From Desulfobacca acetoxidans (lineage in GTDB: Bacteria > Desulfobacterota > Desulfobaccia > Desulfobaccales > 0-14-0-80-60-11), in the NCBI GenBank assembly GCA_022736495.1, contig DZCR01000125.1, forward strand, positions 1 through 9,885: a DNA stretch of 9,885 nucleotides. The letters run 5' to 3'. The position numbers and the translations under genes were made by a program. Positions 6,087-9,885 of this stretch are shown piece after piece; the first letter of the stretch is position 1, and each line of letters starts with the position of its first letter. Under the pieces are notes generated by a model. The model was not told where the DNA came from and ran no database searches. It worked only from the letters and a program-made list of their open reading frames with translations.

Positions 6087-8348
6087 CTAAAACAGATCAG
6101 GACCTTCCTGATTTTTACTTTCATGGGGGAATCGAACCGGCGATCGCGACATTTTATCCCCCAATCCCGGGATGAATACGGTGAAACCAATCCTCTGATC
6201 ATTCGGACGGTTGGTGTACGACAGGACTACGCCCCAACACTGGCGTTGTATTACCACGCCATAGCGCTTCTCCAACTGGTTGTTGGTCTTAAACGTATGA
6301 CCGTACGTGAGCCAGGTTTTCACTGAACGAAAAAGGTTGAGATAGGTCTCGACATTGATTTGTTTGGCGAAATTTCTGACATAAATATAATTTGCGCTCA
6401 CATAATTCTGACTCTGCGGATCCAGGAACGTTACCTTGAAATCTGCCCGGTCAAATGCTTGATTGTAAGGGGATATGCCCACGTTGCTCCCCAGCGCGAT
6501 TTGGCGTATGGGGTAAAATTGCAATTCCCCCCAAAAATCGGAAAATCGGGAGTGAAACACGGGATTGCCGTCTAGACCCATGCTGGTACTATTAAAAAAG
6601 GCGCTCTGGCTCAGACGGAGCCATAATATATCGCGTACCGTAGCCTGACCTTGCTGATTCTGACCGCGCCAAAGGATGTTGTTGGAAATCCCATAGGTCA
6701 CGGCATTGACCCCGCCGATGGGATCATCCCCATCCCGCACCGGCAGGTTCCGGTCGGCCTGGGCCACCCAGCCCTGGTCAAAAGGATCAAAGTCGGGATA
6801 GCGCTTGGGATTATATCGGGGAATATTCCAGTAGGTCACGTCAGGACGCACGATATGTCTAAAAAAATAACTGGACTCAGCCCCGCGGCCATAATCCCGA
6901 GACCAGGCCCCAGACAGCGCCACCTTGGTATCATACAAATTGCGCGGGATGTATTGCTCCGGCGGGCCATCGGGGACGCCCTGATCCACCCTAAACAGGG
7001 TCTCCCTCAATCCCACCCGGGAACTGAACGATATGCCTGTCACCGGTTGACCTTGCAACCAAAGCTGCGGATGCACATCCATCCGGTCACCGGTCATGCC
7101 ATGGTTTTGATAAAAATAATTATAAGAGGAGCTTAGCCCTAAATAAAGGGGTAAACCGCCCAGGTTCAGCGGCACGGAATTGAACGAGAGCCCCGGCAGG
7201 CGGTTAAACAGGTTGGGGTCAGTGTTGATCAGTTTCTGATAGTAGCGGGTATAGAGGGTGAAATTGGCCACGGGAAAATTGCGGGCCAACAAGAGGCTGG
7301 AAACCCGCGTGTTCACCTCTTGCTGCTCCAGATCCCGGCCATACTGCATAAGCAAGTCCCGAGAATAGCGGTTGAGGCCCATGTACCCGAAATTAAAGTC
7401 GGCGAGATAATTGGAATCGCTTACCCGGTCCAGGGTGCCCCTGGCTTCCCATTCATCTAGGGGTTGGTTGATCATGCCTGAGGCCCAATAACGGCGATTG
7501 GTAACGCCTTCATTGTAAGGAGCATAGCTGTCATTGATATAGAAAAACCGGAAAGTGGCCGCGGCGTCGCCATATCCCAGGCGACGCAATTCCGCCCCTT
7601 GCATGTATCCCCGGTTAGAGAGCACGGTTTGGTAAAAGGTGGCGTCAGCCTGATTGTTGATGGCCCAGTAAAAAGGGGCTTCCACCACCGAACCGCCCGC
7701 CCGGTGCTGTCCATAGGCAGGGATCAAAAAACCGCTTTGCCGGGTAGTCATCACCGGTAGGGCGGCCACTGGCAAATAAAGAACCGGAATCCCGGCCAGT
7801 TTGATGAAGCCGTTCCGCCCCGTGGCATACCCCTCCAAGACCACAGAGAGTTTGTGGGCCGAAAAGCTCCATACGGGCTGATCCGCATCGCAGGTAGTAA
7901 CTTTGGCCTCTTCGGCGTAATAGGTATGTTCGCCGGTCTTGCGCATCAGGGAGCTGTCCACATGAAAGTGGTTTTTATTCAGGAAAAGCCGCGCCCCCTG
8001 CATTTCGCCGCATCGAGTCGCCAGGTTAAATTGGCCCTCTTGGCCGGCAAAGATATCTTCTCCCAGGACCAGAACCACATGACCCTTGACCCGGGCGATT
8101 TTCGTCGCTTCGTTTACCTCCACCTGATCCGCAGAGATCCGCCGGTCGCCCTGGCGGATTTCTACCTGTCCTTCGGCGGTATAAATATGGTTCGCGGCAT
8201 CGTAGGTGAGTTTCTCGGCGCGGATCCGCCAGGGCCCCCCCTGGAAGCGTTCGTGCTTGAACATTTCCATCTCGGTGACCGCACTGGCGCTCCCCACGCT
8301 GAGCAGGAAGATCAACAACCCCAAGGTCAGAATCAGATATCGCGCCAC
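6087..8348 (-). CDS. lptD: LPS-assembly protein LptD (OstA/Imp)
   Basis: This is an outer-membrane beta-barrel that, with LptE, inserts LPS into the outer leaflet. Residue numbers here count from an in-frame TTG at 8363 (758 aa; E. coli LptD is 784). A signal peptide (hydrophobic 9-24) is cleaved after ASA, near residue 28. Residues ~40-155 are the periplasmic OstA/LptA-like beta-jellyroll, with repeated ISADQVEV- and TAEGQVEI-type strands. The family hallmark RQSGFLIPAYG (208-218) begins the barrel part, which is rich in alternating aromatic strands to the C-terminus. Cysteines are only C118, C158 and C709. C158 (TTC, before a VWSF) and C709 match the E. coli C173/C725 positions. GTG at 8346-8348 is chosen because GGGGGAG (8355-8361) sits six bases upstream. 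The adjacent GTG (8351) and the TTG (8363) fit it less well. It is the first gene of the run with ugd and hldE. Confidence 0.93.
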   Translation of the reverse strand: MARYLILTLGLLIFLLSVGSASAVTEMEMFKHERFQGGPWRIRAEKLTYDAANHIYTAEGQVEIRQGDRRISADQVEVNEATKIARVKGHVVLVLGEDIFAGQEGQFNLATRCGEMQGARLFLNKNHFHVDSSLMRKTGEHTYYAEEAKVTTCDADQPVWSFSAHKLSVVLEGYATGRNGFIKLAGIPVLYLPVAALPVMTTRQSGFLIPAYGQHRAGGSVVEAPFYWAINNQADATFYQTVLSNRGYMQGAELRRLGYGDAAATFRFFYINDSYAPYNEGVTNRRYWASGMINQPLDEWEARGTLDRVSDSNYLADFNFGYMGLNRYSRDLLMQYGRDLEQQEVNTRVSSLLLARNFPVANFTLYTRYYQKLINTDPNLFNRLPGLSFNSVPLNLGGLPLYLGLSSSYNYFYQNHGMTGDRMDVHPQLWLQGQPVTGISFSSRVGLRETLFRVDQGVPDGPPEQYIPRNLYDTKVALSGAWSRDYGRGAESSYFFRHIVRPDVTYWNIPRYNPKRYPDFDPFDQGWVAQADRNLPVRDGDDPIGGVNAVTYGISNNILWRGQNQQGQATVRDILWLRLSQSAFFNSTSMGLDGNPVFHSRFSDFWGELQFYPIRQIALGSNVGISPYNQAFDRADFKVTFLDPQSQNYVSANYIYVRNFAKQINVETYLNLFRSVKTWLTYGHTFKTNNQLEKRYGVVIQRQCWGVVLSYTNRPNDQRIGFTVFIPGLGDKMSRSPVRFPHESKNQEGPDLF

Positions 8349-8354
8349 CACCGA

Positions 8355-8361
8355 CTCCCCC
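8355..8361 (-). promoter_or_regulatory. Ribosome binding site deciding the lptD start
   Basis: GGGGGAG on the minus strand lies six bases before the GTG at 8346-8348 and three before the GTG at 8349-8351. It overlaps the TTG at 8361-8363, which makes that upstream start unlikely. Confidence 0.55.
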
Positions 8362-8383
8362 AAGTCTGCTCCAAAATCGCTGC

Positions 8384-8412
8384 ATCATACCACAGGCCCA
8401 GCCCGCTTTCAA
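8384..8412 (-). promoter_or_regulatory. Sigma70-type promoter of lptD-ugd-hldE
   Basis: On the minus strand, TTGAAA (-35, 8407-8412) and TATGAT (-10, 8384-8389) are separated by exactly 17 bases, and each hexamer matches consensus at five of six positions. The predicted transcript start is near 8377, giving a leader of about 29 bases that includes the lptD ribosome binding site. Position, orientation and spacing all fit a housekeeping promoter for the operon. Confidence 0.75.
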
Positions 8413-8592
8413 GAAAGCCGCTACTGCGTGCACTTAGATTCCCATAAAAAAAGCCGGACTATTTGCATCGACAACGACACCCCCCGGGAGTCAAGAGCCG
8501 CTGGGCAAAGTCATTTCTTTGTAATTCCCAAACTCAAGTTCAACAGTCGAATTTGTAATATCAAGTTATATCAATTGGTTATATGGGCGGAT
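8413..8592. other. AT-rich spacer upstream of the lptD promoter
   Basis: This lies between the lptD promoter and the end of the small minus-strand gene. It contains an A7 run (8444-8450 area; on the minus strand CCGGC followed by T7) without a complementary stem, so no terminator is called. It also holds a direct repeat ATATCAA at 8558-8564 and 8568-8574, with a 10-base period. No convincing coding frame is present. Confidence 0.4.
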
Positions 8593-8883
8593 TTATCCTT
8601 TGGCACCGCATTTTCTGGTATTGGTCGAAACGCTATCAACCAGCGACTTGGCGGCGCGGAACAAGACCTTGGCCAGGACGTCAAACAGCTCCCCGGTGAT
8701 CATCTGAGGAAAATAGGCGTGATGGTGGCCCTCAAAGAAATCCAGCAATTCGTCGCTGCGCGGTAAGTTTTTCTTGGTGGCGTCGATGGCGTAGACCCCA
8801 AAGCCGTTCCAGTTGCAGCGGACAAGGAGAGGCCGTCTTTTGCATTCACAGTTCACGGCTCCCAGGACTGCAAATACTTCCAT
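8593..8883 (-). CDS. Small hypothetical protein, 96 aa
   Basis: The family is not recognised. The reading frame looks genuinely coding: its middle uses many codons ending in G or C, like the neighbouring genes, and the translation has an amphipathic stretch (SDELLDFFEG, 43-52, and GELFDVLAKVLFRAAKSLVD, 64-83). It has four cysteines (12, 14, 23, 92), a CxC pair and a His triplet at 53-55, so metal binding is possible but unproven. There is no signal peptide or membrane segment. An in-frame TAG 24 bases upstream fixes the ATG at 8883 as the only conventional start. The upstream sequence is pyrimidine-rich with no Shine-Dalgarno, which lowers confidence. It is divergent from the LsrF-like gene and separated by 229 bp from lptD, so it is not obviously part of either unit. 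It could also be a remnant of a longer gene. Confidence 0.55.
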   Translation of the reverse strand: MEVFAVLGAVNCECKRRPLLVRCNWNGFGVYAIDATKKNLPRSDELLDFFEGHHHAYFPQMITGELFDVLAKVLFRAAKSLVDSVSTNTRKCGAKG

Positions 8884-9037
8884 GAAAAGAAAAAGTAGGA
8901 TAGACTAATCGTCAAACCTGGACGTCGGCTTGTCCGGCTCTGTATCTTTTCTCCTCACTTGGTTGATTAATAAAGGATATCTGCCGGTCCGCGGTGAATA
9001 ATAATATTCTTGAAGCCCATATATAGGAGAGATGCAC
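8884..9037. other. Divergent intergenic region
   Basis: This 154-bp region separates the divergent small gene and LsrF-like gene, and should hold promoters for both. TAATAA/TAATAT (8999-9007) are -10-like for the plus strand, and TTGACG is -35-like for the minus strand (about 8910-8917). Neither has a partner hexamer at proper spacing. The motif CGGCT appears twice around 8925-8938, with no clear hairpin. Confidence 0.4.
9025..9029 (+). promoter_or_regulatory. Ribosome binding site deciding the LsrF-like start
   Basis: AGGAG ends eight bases before the ATG at 9038 but only two bases before the in-frame ATG at 9032. The downstream ATG is therefore the probable start, giving MDWGMANRL. Confidence 0.7.
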
Positions 9038-9829
9038 ATGGATTGGGGTATGGCGAATCGCTTAGGGCAACTGATGCCCGATGGCAAATGTTTTTTTATG
9101 CCCATTGACCACGGGTATTTTCAGGGGCCCACCCGACGTTTGGAGAAGCCGGGCGAGACCATACAACCTCTGCTTCCTTATGTGGATGCGATCTTTTGCA
9201 CCCGCGGGGTATTGCGTGCGGCTATCCCGCCCATTGGCAGTAAACCAATTGTGCTGCGGGTTTCCGGATGTACGAGCATGATGGGCAAGGATTTGGCTAA
9301 TGAGGAGCTCACCACCTCCATTGAAGAAATTATCCGTTTGAACGCTGCGGCCGTGGGGATTTCCATCTTTATCGGCAGCGATTACGAAAAAGAGACTCTG
9401 AAGAATCTGGCCACCCTGGTCAATCAGTGCGAACCTTACGGCATCCCGGTAATGGCGGTGACCGCCGTGGGCCGGGAAATGGATAAACGGGAGTCCCGTT
9501 ATCTGGCTTTATGCTGTCGCATCGCCGCGGAACTGGGCGCCAAAGTGGTCAAAACCTATTGGTGTGAGGAACATTTCGATAAGGTGGTGGAGGGCTGTCC
9601 GGTTCCCATCATCATGGCCGGGGGGCCCAAGTGCGAGACTGACCTGGAGGTGCTGGAATTTGTCGCGGACGGCATCCAAAAGGGCGCCGTGGGGATCAAT
9701 CTCGGGAGAAATGTCTGGCAGAGCGCCCATCCTGCGGCCATGGCCAAGGCCTTACGGGCGGTGGTGCATGACAATATATCCCCCCAGCAGGCTCAGGAGA
9801 TCTTTAAAGAGGCCAAAGAAAATAAATAA
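9038..9829 (+). CDS. LsrF-like class I aldolase/thiolase (DeoC/LacD superfamily)
   Basis: This is a 263-aa cytoplasmic TIM-barrel enzyme that looks closest to LsrF, the 3-hydroxy-5-phosphonooxypentane-2,4-dione thiolase of autoinducer-2 breakdown. Counting from the upstream ATG at 9032, it has DWGM (4-7), PIDHGYFQGPT (24-34), CTRGVLR (56-62), an IGSDYE stretch (114-119), VKTYW with the Schiff-base Lys174, PVPIIMAGGPK (190-200) with its phosphate-binding Gly pair, and GRN (225-227). E. coli LsrF is ~291 aa; the difference is mainly a missing N-terminal extension. No lsr transporter, kinase or regulator is adjacent, so autoinducer use is doubtful. The related archaeal-type ADH synthase (aromatic amino acid route) and DhnA-type fructose-bisphosphate aldolase share the fold and are alternatives. 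It appears monocistronic within the window. Confidence 0.85.
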   Translation: MDWGMANRLGQLMPDGKCFFMPIDHGYFQGPTRRLEKPGETIQPLLPYVDAIFCTRGVLRAAIPPIGSKPIVLRVSGCTSMMGKDLANEELTTSIEEIIRLNAAAVGISIFIGSDYEKETLKNLATLVNQCEPYGIPVMAVTAVGREMDKRESRYLALCCRIAAELGAKVVKTYWCEEHFDKVVEGCPVPIIMAGGPKCETDLEVLEFVADGIQKGAVGINLGRNVWQSAHPAAMAKALRAVVHDNISPQQAQEIFKEAKENK

Positions 9830-9843
9830 ATCATCATATTAAC

Positions 9844-9875
9844 AGTTCAAAGAGGGATGCCCTTAACCTTGAACT
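9844..9875 (+). terminator. Compound inverted repeat after the LsrF-like gene (possible terminator)
   Basis: Outer arms AGTTCAA (9844-9850) and TTGAACT (9869-9875) are exact complements. Inside them AGGG (9853-9856) and CCCT (9860-9863) can pair around a three-base loop. It begins 14 bases after the stop codon, where a terminator would lie. The following TCTCTTATCC is pyrimidine-rich but not a true T-run, so it may be a weak terminator or an RNA end structure. Confidence 0.35.
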
Positions 9876-9885
9876 TCTCTTATCC

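Noticed and set aside
8440..8460. T7 run after CCGGC on the minus strand as a terminator
   Set aside because: No complementary stem precedes the run, so it lacks the required hairpin.
8206..8766. Plus-strand open frame spanning the lptD start, its promoter and part of the small gene
   Set aside because: It crosses a well-formed minus-strand promoter and the signal-peptide region of lptD, has no ribosome binding site, and shows no domain.
8905..9105. 66-codon minus-strand frame overlapping the LsrF-like start
   Set aside because: It runs through the divergent intergenic region and the conserved N-terminus of the LsrF-like gene, with no domain-like features.

Overview
The window comes from a Gram-negative (diderm) bacterium. 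It carries the outer-membrane LPS assembly protein LptD and the ADP-heptose enzyme HldE, both tied to lipopolysaccharide. The moderately GC-rich coding style and the SH3b lipoprotein would suit Desulfobacterota (the former Deltaproteobacteria), but that placement is an inference from gene style and cannot be proved here. No rRNA, tRNA, CRISPR array, insertion sequence, integrase or phage gene was seen, so this looks like ordinary chromosome.

Left part, plus strand (1-3207): a 12-TM-type MFS exporter of the EntS-like MFS_3 family (194-1474) is followed by an AT-rich gap of 297 bp. That gap holds a 12-bp perfect palindrome and a bulged 15-bp inverted repeat. Next comes a two-gene unit: a membrane-anchored protein with an NTF2/SnoaL-like C-terminal domain (1772-2380) and a probable lipoprotein with three tandem SH3b repeats (2407-3207). 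The pair probably acts at the cell envelope, but its exact role is unknown.

Middle, minus strand (8363 down to 3231): lptD, then a UDP-glucose 6-dehydrogenase (ugd), then hldE, in that order of transcription. The gaps are 39 and 6 bases, so this is a probable operon. A good sigma70-type promoter (TTGAAA-17-TATGAT) lies just upstream of lptD. The three genes make sense together: HldE makes the ADP-heptose precursor for the LPS inner core, Ugd makes UDP-glucuronate for acidic sugars or Ara4N-type modification, and LptD inserts finished LPS in the outer leaflet. hldE converges on the SH3b gene with only 23 bp between the stops and no visible terminator.

Right part (8364-9885): a 229-bp AT-rich spacer, a small unrecognised minus-strand gene of 96 aa (8593-8883), a 154-bp divergent intergenic region, and an LsrF-like class I aldolase/thiolase (9038-9829) with no other lsr genes in view. 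A compound inverted repeat follows it at the window edge.

No clearly novel multi-gene system is visible. The points most worth a second look are the in-frame single-TAG junction between ugd and hldE inside a GGGTA repeat, the reduced cysteine set of LptD, the NTF2-like/SH3b pair with its hairpin leader, and the orphan 96-aa gene.
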